Assembly: GCA_900552645.1 (NCBI GenBank) | Contig: USAN01000002.1 | Span: 248,001-312,000, forward strand | Direction of reading: 5' to 3' | DNA length: 64,000 bases | Source: an uncultured Bacteroides sp. | GTDB lineage: Bacteria > Bacteroidota > Bacteroidia > Bacteroidales > Bacteroidaceae | Shown: positions 17,501 to 25,298 of the stretch, piece by piece | Layout of the letters: each line of letters opens with the position of its first letter | Position numbering within the stretch: position 1 is the first letter of the stretch | Notes under the pieces: generated by a model | The model's input: the letters and a program-made list of their open reading frames with translations, nothing else | What the model was told of the DNA's origin: nothing | Database searches by the model: none | Position numbers and translations under genes: made by a program

Positions 17501-17835
17501 ATAAACCTTCAATAATGGTACAATGTGAGGCTAACTATAGTAATGCTCACGGTACACCTTGGGTATACAGACATCAAGGTTTAGGAAAACTTGTAGGAAT
17601 GCCTGTTCCAGGAACTATGACAAGCGTAAACTGGGAAACCTTGCAAGATCCTTCATTATATTTCGGAATTCCTGTAGTTGGATATCGCTTGCCTGATGGA
17701 AGTTATCTTGAGAATAGTCAGTTAGAGCCCGACATTAAAGTGGCAAATAATCCTGAAACCATAGTAAATGGAGAAGATACACAGCTTAAAGTTGCTGTAG
17801 ATGAGCTTATAAAAGAAATCGATTCAAAGAAATAA
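14575..17835 (+). CDS. Exported tricorn/S41-like beta-propeller protein, probable inactive peptidase
   Basis: A 1086-residue exported protein: signal peptide (MKRFIIAASLTIASVSSYAS), then repeated PD40/TolB propeller blades (ISPDGREILFCYKGDIY, SPIWSRDGKLIAFASD, PSFSADGKRIFFLSE), a Lys-rich low-complexity linker near residues 561-600, a tricorn core domain, a PDZ domain (LKIDEIVEKGPFD, KAGDIIEKIDGVEV), and a C-terminal S41 peptidase fold. The catalytic-region His is present (VSHTGSG, H773), but where the second paralogue in this window has YSASDGD this one has YSNAHGT, placing Ala991 at the position I take as the nucleophile. It may therefore be non-proteolytic, or use S989. Start at 14575 gives a proper signal peptide. 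Confidence 0.85.
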   Translation: MKRFIIAASLTIASVSSYASVPLWMRDVKISPDGREILFCYKGDIYKTSIDGGKATQLTTQESYESSPIWSRDGKLIAFASDRNGNNDIFIMNAGGGTAKRLTTNSANEIPSSFSPDNKYILFSAAIQDPAKSALFPTGAMNELYKVSIDGGKTIQVLATPAEMINFSDDGNSFVYQDRKGFESEWRKHHTSSITRDIWKYDIKNGKHTNLTNHAGEDRDPSFSADGKRIFFLSEREGNSMNVYSLSTTNPSSVEKISNFSKNPVRFLSVAHNGNLCYTYDGEIYIQKPNSKPQKVNVDIVRDDENKLTDLSFSKGATSATVSPDGKQVAFIIRGEVFVTSVDYSTTKQITTTPEGEKGLSFSPDNRSLVYATERNGNWQIVLAKIERKEDPNFPNATLIDEEIILPSEDIERGFPQFSPDGKEIAFIEDRNKLMVYNIATKNVRQVTDGSTWYNTFGGFTYSWSPDGKWFTFIFTGNKHDPYTDIGLVSAQGGEIKNLTNSGYTSDSPRWVMDGNAIMFTTERYGMRNHASWGSLNDVMLVFLNKDSYDKFLLSKEDYDIQKELEKQKKDTPKTVDKKKNTKKKSDTKKDEKKEEAVKDIVVELDNIEDRIVRLTPNSSDLSDAIISKDGETLYYLSSFEGGYDLWKMDLRKKETKLLNKMNSGWASIEMDKEGKNLFILGGGAMNKLETASGTLKPISYQANMKMDLAKEREYMFNHIYTQEKKRFYNVNMHGVDWDDMTATYRKFLPHINNNYDFAEMLSEYLGELNVSHTGSGYRPSLKSDATANLGVLYDMNYDGKGLKIDEIVEKGPFDTSHTKVKAGDIIEKIDGVEVGDDSDFASLLANKTKKKTLVSIYSPAQNKRWDEVILPISGSQFTDLLYNRWVKQRAADVDKWSNGRLGYVHIESMGDESFRSVYSDILGKYNNREGIVIDTRFNGGGRLHEDIEILFSGKKYFTQVVRGRETCDMPSRRWNKPSIMVQCEANYSNAHGTPWVYRHQGLGKLVGMPVPGTMTSVNWETLQDPSLYFGIPVVGYRLPDGSYLENSQLEPDIKVANNPETIVNGEDTQLKVAVDELIKEIDSKK

Positions 17836-17865
17836 CTACTATATAATTTAGATATACAGTAATAT

Positions 17866-17911
17866 AAAAACTAAGTCCTGACTTCATAAATAAAGTCAGG
17901 ACTTAGTTTTT
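17866..17911. terminator. Strong bidirectional terminator
   Basis: A perfect 19-bp stem (17866-17884 with 17893-17911) around loop CATAAATA, with A and T runs at its base. It lies between the convergent tricorn-like gene and tyrS. Confidence 0.95.
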
Positions 17912-17929
17912 TATATTACTATTAAAATC

Positions 17930-19222
17930 TTATTTAGCTATTACAAGATAATAGTTCTTCTTGCCTCTTTGAACAAGCAAATACTTTTCGTCAAGCAAGT
18001 CGGCTGTAGTAATAGTTTGATCGAATGCACTTAATTTCTCTTTATTCAATGAAACGCCACCACCTTGTACAAGCTTGCGCATTTCACCTTTTGAAGCAAA
18101 TATAGGAGCATTGTCTACGAAAAGATCTACTGCCTTTACACCTTCTACCAAAGCCTCTTTTGATACTTCAAATTGAGGAACACCTTCAAATACTGCAAGA
18201 AGAGTATCTTCGTCAAGCTTCTTCAATGCATCCGAAGTTGCATTACCGAACAGAATTCCCGAAGCCTCTACAGCTGCATTGTAATCTTCTTCCGAGTGAA
18301 CCATTACAGTTACCTCTTTAGCAAGACGCTTTTGAAGAAGACGCAAGTGAGGAGCAGCCATATGTTCGGCAGCCAATGCTTCAACTTCTTCTTTTTCTAT
18401 AGAGGTAAATATCTTTATATAACGTGCAGCATCTTCATCGCTAACATTCAACCAGAACTGATAGAATTTGTACGGAGAAGTATAACGGGCATCAAGCCAT
18501 ATATTACCGCTTTCTGTCTTACCAAACTTTCCACCATCGGCTTTAGTAATAAGAGGGCATGTAAGAGCATAAACTTCGCCTCCATTTGTACGACGAATCA
18601 ATTCTGCACCGGTAGTGATATTACCCCACTGATCTGATCCTCCCATCTGGAGTTTACATCCTTTTGTTTCATAAAGATGAAGAAAGTCATATCCCTGAAG
18701 TAATTGGTAAGTAAACTCGGTGAATGAAAGTCCGTCACGAGCCTCTCCGTTAAGACGTTTCTTAACAGAATCCTTAGCCATCATATAGTTTACTGTAATA
18801 TGCTTTCCAACCTCACGAGCAAAATCAAGGAAAGAAAACTCCTTCATCCAGTCGTAGTTATTCACAAGTTCGGCCTTATTTGACATATCCGATTCAAAAT
18901 CAAGGAATTTAGCCAACTGTTTTTTAATGCAATCTTGATTATGACGCAACGTCTCTTCATCAAGAAGATTACGTTCGGCCGACTTTCCCGATGGATCACC
19001 AATCATACCTGTAGCTCCACCAATAAGCGCCAATGGCTTATGACCGCAACGTTGAAGATGACGCAACATCATCACTCCGCAAAGATGACCGATATGTAAT
19101 GAATCGGCTGTCGGGTCAATACCAACATAAGCAGTTACCTGTTCCTTATTAAGTAGCTCTTCGGTGCCAGGCATCATTGTATGCACCATTCCACGCCAAG
19201 TTAATTCTTCTACAAAATTCAT
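17930..19222 (-). CDS. tyrS: Tyrosyl-tRNA synthetase
   Basis: A class I aminoacyl-tRNA synthetase of 430 residues that charges tRNA-Tyr. The HIGH motif is exact (DSLHIGHLCGV, about residue 40), the KMSKS loop is KFGKTE (about residue 235), and tyrosine-binding motifs YQLLQGYDF and MGGSDQWGNI are intact. The C-terminal S4-like RNA-binding domain starts near residue 360 (VDNAPIFASKGEMRKLVQGGGVSLN). Its length is normal. It has its own -7 element and no T-box-like leader was seen. Confidence 0.97.
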   Translation of the reverse strand: MNFVEELTWRGMVHTMMPGTEELLNKEQVTAYVGIDPTADSLHIGHLCGVMMLRHLQRCGHKPLALIGGATGMIGDPSGKSAERNLLDEETLRHNQDCIKKQLAKFLDFESDMSNKAELVNNYDWMKEFSFLDFAREVGKHITVNYMMAKDSVKKRLNGEARDGLSFTEFTYQLLQGYDFLHLYETKGCKLQMGGSDQWGNITTGAELIRRTNGGEVYALTCPLITKADGGKFGKTESGNIWLDARYTSPYKFYQFWLNVSDEDAARYIKIFTSIEKEEVEALAAEHMAAPHLRLLQKRLAKEVTVMVHSEEDYNAAVEASGILFGNATSDALKKLDEDTLLAVFEGVPQFEVSKEALVEGVKAVDLFVDNAPIFASKGEMRKLVQGGGVSLNKEKLSAFDQTITTADLLDEKYLLVQRGKKNYYLVIAK

Positions 19223-19266
19223 CGAATGATTATATATTTAATTGTTTGATTTTTAATTTATATGTG

Positions 19267-19274
19267 CAAAGATA
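19267..19274 (-). promoter_or_regulatory. -7 promoter element for tyrS
   Basis: TATCTTTG on the minus strand, 45 bases before the tyrS ATG. Confidence 0.55.
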
Positions 19275-19318
19275 CAGATTAATTATGAAAGAGATGAAAC
19301 TATTAATACAACAAAATA

Positions 19319-21409
19319 TTATTCCAAACTTAAATTACTGTATTTATCTGTAACATTGTCGGTAATCATAGCATAATCATATAAAGGAAAACGATATTCT
19401 GTAACTCCTTCAGTATAGTTCCATATACTCTGATAATCAGAAATATCTTCTCCTAAATTCTGCAGCTGACACAAATAACTGTACAGCGACTTATTCTCGC
19501 ATATGTATATCTTACCCATTTTATTTATTATAGGACTATGATTTCGTGTATGATCATGATCAAATTCAAGTATTCTTTTTCCATCGGGTGTTATTCCTAT
19601 TAGCCTGAATGTCATGCTTTTCCCTATTCCAGGTAAGTTGAGCACACTCCTATCGGTTGCCACAAATGGAATTTCCTTTTCATTGCAGAATGATTTTATA
19701 GTCGTTGCTATATTAGAAGCATTTTTTATGCGGTTTATAAAATCTTTCTGGTCATCATGACTTATCTCTCCAAAAACTTTTTCTTCTTTCTGCTCTTGAA
19801 TAAGTCGACAGTTAGGAGTAAATACTGCATAATTCTCCATAAATCCCTTTACAGCAAAAGTATAATAACAAAGCACTCCTGCTTCATTCAGTACTTTTCG
19901 AAGTTTCGCAGTATGGCCTCGGCGTGAGGCCGCTACATTATATACAAGCTGATTTGTTATGATCCATCCTGTACTTAATAATCTTTTTATCCCTTCGTAG
20001 GCTTCTGTCGTAACTTCTAGTGGAGTTTGAAAATGAGTCTGAATAAAAAACTGTTCTATTCCTATACGCGATGCCTTTTCCTTGAATTCTCTCAAAATAT
20101 CCAATAATTCGTCGTTTATTCTCATAGGCAGATAGACCGGAAGTCGCGTACCTAGCCTTACTCTATGTATTTCGGCATACTTTTCACCTTTAGGTCTGCC
20201 CATATTGGCCTCTCTCTTTCTTAAAGCCATATGGTATACCTCATCAAGAATACTCCTCAATGTCTTATTCTGACTCATCAGTGCATCTCCTCCGGTAATA
20301 AGTATATCGCATAATTTAGTATCATTCTCGAAATACTCCATTAGCTTCCTCAGTTTAAGATTCCAACTCTCTTTAGGCTTCAGTTCATCAAAACGAAAAT
20401 TTAGTCTTTCACTTTGAAAATCGTACATTCTTTGACACGATGCACATAATCCTCCACATGCTCTGCCTATTGAATCGGGAATTAAAATCGCAACATCAGG
20501 ATATCTGCGATGAATGTTATGCCCATATGGCAGCAACCATCCTGCAGCATTAGGTTTACCTGGTTGCACTACATCTTCCTTTTCCCATGCCCTTATATTA
20601 CCATACGTATCTACCAACTCTTTAGAGTATAATACATACGATCGAATAGCCTCGTCGTTATAACCTACAGACGATGTGTTTAGCAATGAAAGGTAATAAG
20701 GGGTTATGAAAAGAGGAATTTTCTTTTCTTCGGCTTTTTTATATAATCTAATAGCGTCATCTGATAATGAGTATCTTAGCATTTCATTAAGCTCGGCAGT
20801 TGTTCTTACAGCCATTACTAAATGAAAAATATAATCATTCCACCACAAGTTTACTTGTTCTTTTTTCTGTAAATATGTCATTCCTTCACGAAAGACATAT
20901 CGACTTTTGGACACTTTCCGATTATCTATCTTCTTTATAAGAATATCAATAATATAATCTTTATTTCTGATACGCATATTTTTAACTTCATCATCAATAC
21001 CCGATGGCCAGCGGTTCATCCATCTTAATACATCATCTTTAGAAGGTTTTTTTACATTTAATCCATATATATTTATAAATAAATGATAAAGGTCAATATA
21101 TAAATCGGGCTCGTTATTTATTGGAGTATTGTTGGTAAGTAAGTCCCATAAGCAAGATATAGTTTTTACCGTCATTTCGTTTCCGGTAGAGAGTTCATGA
21201 ATTATCTTACCATCATTATCTATTAATATCTCCAACTGAGCAGCTGCCTTCTTATCGACAACATAATCGGATGCGAGCATAGTCTTTAGTTTTGCCTTGA
21301 ATATCGATACGTTATCACTGTCAAGTGCCATCGACATAATATTATTAAGATTGATTTCGAATAGTGTTTTTACATCGTTTACTGATAGCTTCACTTTCTT
21401 TTGTTTCAT
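19319..21409 (-). CDS. KamA-family radical SAM aminomutase-like protein
   Basis: A 696-residue member of the lysine 2,3-aminomutase (KamA) superfamily. The [4Fe-4S] radical SAM motif CxxxCxxC is in RACGGLCASCQRM (C318, C322, C325), and a later PGIGK (K597) corresponds by position and context to the PLP-binding lysine of the PGGGGK motif in lysine 2,3-aminomutase. ITGGDALM and FIQTHFQTPLEVT fit the barrel. It is much longer than classical KamA (about 416 residues): some 190 extra N-terminal residues plus insertions of about 70. Substrate (lysine, glutamate or other) is unknown. It lies 96 bases upstream of tyrS without a visible terminator between. The long gap before it holds no clear promoter. 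Confidence 0.8.
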   Translation of the reverse strand: MKQKKVKLSVNDVKTLFEINLNNIMSMALDSDNVSIFKAKLKTMLASDYVVDKKAAAQLEILIDNDGKIIHELSTGNEMTVKTISCLWDLLTNNTPINNEPDLYIDLYHLFINIYGLNVKKPSKDDVLRWMNRWPSGIDDEVKNMRIRNKDYIIDILIKKIDNRKVSKSRYVFREGMTYLQKKEQVNLWWNDYIFHLVMAVRTTAELNEMLRYSLSDDAIRLYKKAEEKKIPLFITPYYLSLLNTSSVGYNDEAIRSYVLYSKELVDTYGNIRAWEKEDVVQPGKPNAAGWLLPYGHNIHRRYPDVAILIPDSIGRACGGLCASCQRMYDFQSERLNFRFDELKPKESWNLKLRKLMEYFENDTKLCDILITGGDALMSQNKTLRSILDEVYHMALRKREANMGRPKGEKYAEIHRVRLGTRLPVYLPMRINDELLDILREFKEKASRIGIEQFFIQTHFQTPLEVTTEAYEGIKRLLSTGWIITNQLVYNVAASRRGHTAKLRKVLNEAGVLCYYTFAVKGFMENYAVFTPNCRLIQEQKEEKVFGEISHDDQKDFINRIKNASNIATTIKSFCNEKEIPFVATDRSVLNLPGIGKSMTFRLIGITPDGKRILEFDHDHTRNHSPIINKMGKIYICENKSLYSYLCQLQNLGEDISDYQSIWNYTEGVTEYRFPLYDYAMITDNVTDKYSNLSLE

Positions 21410-21979
21410 AAGCAGTTGATTTTTAGAGAGTTTATAACTCTAGTTAGTAAATAATATATAGTTTAAACAAACTTTTCAAGATAAAAGTTTAGGTCTTAAA
21501 TAAGTCCTAAAAAATAGATATACATTTAAAACTAATAGCTATAGGCGTATTAATTTTACAAGTTATAGTTTCAGTAATTCAAATAGAGACTGATGAATTA
21601 CTGGATAGATTGAAATATAATTTATATTGTTAAAATAAACAAATATGATAGTATAAAGTTAAACTTTAATCATACACAAATATCATAAATATATCTTGGA
21701 AGAGATTTAGATTTATAAGCTATAAAACTCCATTAATAGAATAATTATATATCATAAATAATTAAATAAAATGAAGCTTATAGCATTATTTGTTATTTTC
21801 ACCTATGCCAAAGGTAATAAATTAAATTTAAAGTCCCAGCATTTTAAGCCAATATTACATTGATTATCTATACCCATCCTATCTCATCTATTGTTTAATT
21901 TAGAAAATACATTACAGCATTTGCACCATAAGGATAATCTTAGAAACTTATAAGTAACAACAATAAAACGCAACATTAG
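21410..21979. other. 570-base non-coding region between kamA-like and redox genes
   Basis: The two flanking genes diverge from this gap. It is very AT-rich with no gene I would support. A 10-bp perfect inverted repeat lies at 21572-21581 and 21594-21603 (CAGTAATTCA/TGAATTACTG), without a T run, which could be an operator or RNA hairpin. No exact TAnnTTTG element was found for either flanking gene; GCATTTGCACC near 21916 is a degenerate candidate for the plus-strand gene. Confidence 0.4.
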
Positions 21980-23044
21980 ATGAATAAAAAGAAATTAAGT
22001 CTGTTTATACGATTACTGACGTGCTTTTTGATGCTATCTTCAGTAGCGATTCTTCGTGATGCTCACTTTATGGGATATGAAATTATTCCGGCTTCTATCG
22101 AACAAAAAGCAATAAGCCTACAGCCCGATGGCTCTATTATTATTAGTACAAAGAACCTAACTCCCGATATTAAAGGATATGGAGGAGCAATTCCATTGGA
22201 AATTACCATAACAGGAGGAAGAATTGCAGAAATAAAGGCTTTAAATAATGCAGAAACTCCATCTTTCTTTGAGCAAGTAGAATCAGAACTATTTCCTAGA
22301 TGGAAAGGAATGACAATTGAAGAAGCTGTTTCGGCAAATATTGATGGAATTACTGGAGCTACATTGTCGTCTAATGCAGTAAATTCCACGATTCATAGCG
22401 CTATTAAGACCTATTCAGAGAAAAAATATATTATTTCTGAATCGCATCCCTCTAAATCATTAAAATATATAATATCATTATTAGTGATTGCAGTAGGAGC
22501 AATTGTCCCATTTTTTTACAAACATAAATTATACAGAATTATTCAGTTATGTCTTAATATAATAGTACTAGGACTGTGGAGCGGTACATTTATTTCTTAC
22601 TCACTAATTATAAACTATCTCTCTAACGGAACTAATATTTACAAATCACTTATTCCAATAACTTTATTATTAATAGCTTTTATCTATCCTTTTTTTGGAA
22701 AGAAAAATCATTATTGCATGTGGATATGTCCGCTTGGATCACTTCAAGAATTAGTTGGTAAGTGTGTAAAGAGAAAGTGGCCCTTGTCTATAAAAACGTT
22801 GAACTACCTTAACAAGTTTAATGAAATATTATGGGCATTACTTATGCTTTTAATGTGGAGTGGAATTTGTTTTTCGTGGATAGACTATGAACTATTTTCG
22901 GTTTTCCTATTAAGTCATGCCTCTATATATATAATCATAGCAACTTTACTTTTTATAGGACTTTCTTTCTTTATATCACGTCCATACTGTCGTTTTGTAT
23001 GTCCTACAGGATGCCTATTACGAATATCACAAAATGTAAAATAA
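21980..23044 (+). CDS. FMN-binding NosR/NapH-like membrane electron-transfer protein
   Basis: A 354-residue protein combining one N-terminal membrane helix, an extracytoplasmic FMN-binding domain, and about five further helices with two NapH-like cysteine motifs. The flavinylation site is visible: DGITGATLSSNAV, with T128 in the (S/T)GAT pattern to which ApbE attaches FMN covalently in RnfG, NqrC and NosR. The cysteine motifs are CMWICPLGS and CRFVCPTGC, which ligate Fe-S centres in NapH/NosR. The architecture suggests electrons passing from the membrane to an extracytoplasmic acceptor. The gene just downstream encodes a membrane-tethered nitroreductase-like flavoprotein, its likely partner. 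No apbE gene is in the window. Confidence 0.82.
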   Translation: MNKKKLSLFIRLLTCFLMLSSVAILRDAHFMGYEIIPASIEQKAISLQPDGSIIISTKNLTPDIKGYGGAIPLEITITGGRIAEIKALNNAETPSFFEQVESELFPRWKGMTIEEAVSANIDGITGATLSSNAVNSTIHSAIKTYSEKKYIISESHPSKSLKYIISLLVIAVGAIVPFFYKHKLYRIIQLCLNIIVLGLWSGTFISYSLIINYLSNGTNIYKSLIPITLLLIAFIYPFFGKKNHYCMWICPLGSLQELVGKCVKRKWPLSIKTLNYLNKFNEILWALLMLLMWSGICFSWIDYELFSVFLLSHASIYIIIATLLFIGLSFFISRPYCRFVCPTGCLLRISQNVK

Positions 23045-23069
23045 AAATCTTTTAAAAAATTAAAAGCAA

Positions 23070-24248
23070 ATGAATAAATCAGAAACTTTAAATTTATTGC
23101 TGGCTGTAGCATTGGTTATATTAGCTGTAAAAGTCACATTTTTCAGCAAAGAAAATATTAACTCTAACGGAAAATTACAAACTGAAGATATAATCATAAA
23201 CAATTTAATGAGTCGAACTAGCATACGAGCTTATCAAGATAAGCCTATAGAAGACCAAAAAATAGAGAAAATTCTTCGTGCTGCTATGGCAGCACCATCT
23301 GCAGGTAACAAACAACCTTGGAGATATATAGTGATAAAGGAAAAGAAGACATTGGAAATTATATCCGAGAACTTCAATACTATGAAAATGGTAAAAGATG
23401 CACCTTTGGCAGTGGTGGTATGTGGTGATATGAATGATACATTTCCATCGGACGGTCGCGATTATTGGGTTGAAGATGCTTCGGCAGCAACCGAGAATCT
23501 ATTGCTTGCGGCTCATGCCATGGGACTTGGTGCAGTATGGTGTGGCATTTATCCTATGCAAGAAAGAGTAAAGTATTTGAAAGAACTGCTAGGAATGCCA
23601 GAAAATATAATTCCGCTAAATGTTGTTCCTATAGGTTATCCTGCAGAAGATCCAGCTCCAAAAGATAAATGGAAACCTGAAAATATACATTATGAAAGAT
23701 GGATAGGAAATTCTGCTAATATACCTCAAAAAACAAATACTCAATGGCAGAAAATAGCGCCTAAAGAATTACACATAAATCCATTCACACTTTTTAGCGA
23801 CGCCATGGCTCTTACTGTTGGTAAAAAAGAAGAGATGAATTCCATGACTATCGGATGGGGAAGTTTAGGAATATTATGGGGGCATGAACGCCCTATAATC
23901 AATGTATACGTAGAAAAACGGCGTCATACACTCTCTTTGATGGATAAAAACGATTACTTCACAGTAACTGCTTTCTCAAAAGATTATGCAAAAGTTTTAA
24001 AATATCTAGGTACAGCAAGCGGACGTAATGAAGATAAGATTAAAGGATCAGGCCTAACATTAAAATATACAGAATTAGGTACGCCTGCTTTTGAAGAAGG
24101 ACAAATAATACTTGAATGTAGAAAAATTTATTCCGCTTGGCTTAATCCTGATGGATTTGGAGATATACCCCAAAAAGAATATGCCAATAGACCGCTCCAC
24201 AAAGAATTTGTAGGCGAGATTGTAAATGCTTGGATAAAAACTAAATAA
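23070..24248 (+). CDS. Membrane-anchored nitroreductase-flavin reductase fusion
   Basis: A 392-residue protein with three parts. Residues about 7-26 form one hydrophobic anchor (LNLLLAVALVILAVKVTFF) with no lipobox. Residues about 40-205 are a nitroreductase (LMSRTSIRAYQDKPI, AAMAAPSAGNKQPWRYIVI, EDASAATENLLLAAHAMGLGAVWCG, PLNVVPIGYP), a FMN enzyme family. Residues about 235-392 are a flavin reductase-like split-barrel (NPFTLFSDAMALTVG, NSMTIGWGSLGILW, DYFTVTAF). These two domains are normally separate proteins. The anchor and the neighbouring flavinylated NosR-like protein suggest the catalytic domains face the periplasm, but topology is not proven. It starts 25 bases after the upstream gene and ends just before a palindromic repeat array. 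Confidence 0.85.
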   Translation: MNKSETLNLLLAVALVILAVKVTFFSKENINSNGKLQTEDIIINNLMSRTSIRAYQDKPIEDQKIEKILRAAMAAPSAGNKQPWRYIVIKEKKTLEIISENFNTMKMVKDAPLAVVVCGDMNDTFPSDGRDYWVEDASAATENLLLAAHAMGLGAVWCGIYPMQERVKYLKELLGMPENIIPLNVVPIGYPAEDPAPKDKWKPENIHYERWIGNSANIPQKTNTQWQKIAPKELHINPFTLFSDAMALTVGKKEEMNSMTIGWGSLGILWGHERPIINVYVEKRRHTLSLMDKNDYFTVTAFSKDYAKVLKYLGTASGRNEDKIKGSGLTLKYTELGTPAFEEGQIILECRKIYSAWLNPDGFGDIPQKEYANRPLHKEFVGEIVNAWIKTK

Positions 24249-24265
24249 CTATAGACAAAATATTA

Positions 24266-24353
24266 TCGTTTCATATATGTGAGCAAATCGTCTCATATAT
24301 ATGGAACAATTGTTTCATATATATGAAACGATCGTCTTATATATATGAAACGA
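24266..24353. repeat. Four tandem copies of a 22-bp palindrome
   Basis: Four directly adjacent 22-bp units start at 24266, 24288, 24310 and 24332. The consensus TCGTTTCATATATATGAAACGA is itself a perfect palindrome; unit 3 differs by one base, the others by more. The array's outer ends also pair with each other (AATATTATCGTTTCATATAT and its complement). It begins 18 bases after the nitroreductase fusion stop. There are no spacers, so it is not a CRISPR array. It could be a cluster of dimer-binding sites, a transcript 3' end structure, or a remnant of an iteron. Confidence 0.9.
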
Positions 24354-24554
24354 TAATATTACAATAATAATTAATATAACTGATTTCACTTTACACCTAA
24401 AGTTAATATTTACTGATTCGCTATACTACTTTTTCTCTTTCTTCCCGGTTAACTTTACATGATAAATATCCTCTTCCTAAAGAGCTTCACATTTCCATAA
24501 AATCAACAAGAATTTCAATATTCTTATTACCTATTGGTAGGATTAAATTGACTA

Positions 24555-24593
24555 ATGCCAAGTTATTTTAAATTAGATAAAATAACTTGGCAT
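24555..24593. other. Long perfect hairpin upstream of DUF4890-like gene
   Basis: A perfect 16-bp inverted repeat, 24555-24570 with 24578-24593, around a 7-base loop. There is no T run directly after it, so it may be a structured region or operator instead of a simple terminator. The rest of 24354-24694 is AT-rich without a supported gene. Confidence 0.6.
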
Positions 24594-24694
24594 TTCATCT
24601 ATAAAATGACTTATTTGGTATATTTTTCTTCGCAAATAATTAAACCATCAATACATTTATCGGTCAAAAGTAAAATTAATTAAATACAAACGTT

Positions 24695-25042
24695 ATGAAA
24701 AAGCATTTTTTAGGTTTGGCTATAGCAGTGTTTATAGGTTTAGGAACTGGATTTGCTCAAAATCCTAGAGGTGGAGAACGTCCAGACATGTCAAAACGCA
24801 TCGAACAGATGACTACTACTTTAGGGCTTAACGAAAACCAAGCCAAAGAGTTCAAGGCCGCAATTGAAGAGATGAGACCAGCAAAAAACAATGGAGAACG
24901 TCCTTCACGCGAAGAAATGGAGAAGAAAAGAAATGAAATAGACAAGAAGATAAAGTCTATTCTAACTGAAGAACAGTACAAGAAATATCAGGAAATGCAA
25001 CCCAAAAGAGGAGAAAGAAGACCTCAGGGAGATAAAAACTAG
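24695..25042 (+). CDS. Secreted DUF4890/Spy-like small protein
   Basis: A 115-residue exported protein: signal peptide MKKHFLGLAIAVFIGLGTGFAQ, then a charged, largely helical mature region rich in Arg, Glu and Pro (NPRGGERPDMSKRIEQM, TLGLNENQAKEFKAAIEEM, REEMEKKRNEIDKKIKSIL, EEQYKKYQEMQPKRGERRP). The pattern of an N-terminal RPD/M-rich region, LNENQAKEF helix and LTEEQYKKYQEM helix resembles DUF4890 and the CpxP/Spy periplasmic chaperone fold (LTxxQ motifs). Spy-like proteins bind unfolded proteins or metals, but function here is unproven. It follows the redox genes on the same strand at 450 bases. Confidence 0.72.
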   Translation: MKKHFLGLAIAVFIGLGTGFAQNPRGGERPDMSKRIEQMTTTLGLNENQAKEFKAAIEEMRPAKNNGERPSREEMEKKRNEIDKKIKSILTEEQYKKYQEMQPKRGERRPQGDKN

Positions 25043-25156
25043 TATAGTGATATTAAACTAGGGCTATACAATGATTAAAAACAATCTACATAATTGTTTC
25101 TGCTAAGTACAGTACAAAATTTAGTATTAATACAGTCACTTAAATTAGGAGCAATT

Positions 25157-25215
25157 GTGTGAATGATGTGTGAATGATGTGTGAATATTCTAAATGGGAA
25201 TGTCACACATCATTC
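25157..25215. repeat. Three 11-bp direct repeats facing an inverted copy
   Basis: GTGTGAATGAT occurs in direct tandem at 25157, 25168 and (with end changes) 25179. TCACACATCATTC at 25203-25215 is the exact complement of GAATGATGTGTGA, found at 25161-25173 and 25172-25184, so two alternative 13-bp stems can form. The element lies between the convergent DUF4890-like gene and tatD and could act as a terminator for both, though no T run follows. Confidence 0.7.
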
Positions 25216-25298
25216 CCTTATAAACAGGGCGTTTTGAAGGAAATGTGAAATTGTGGAATATAAATTTATATATTTAATATTCGATGATATTTAGTATA

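Noticed and set aside
21771..21863. A 30-codon open frame starting MKLIALFVIFTYAKGN, resembling a signal peptide
   Set aside because: Too short to support, no promoter or downstream domain, and the hydrophobic start is expected by chance in such AT-rich sequence. A gene remnant cannot be excluded.
21410..21979. The 570-base gap considered as a site of a mobile element or lost gene
   Set aside because: No terminal repeats, target duplication or coding remnant were visible.
24266..24353. Tandem repeats considered as a CRISPR array
   Set aside because: The units are directly adjacent without spacers, each is a full palindrome, and no cas gene is in the window.
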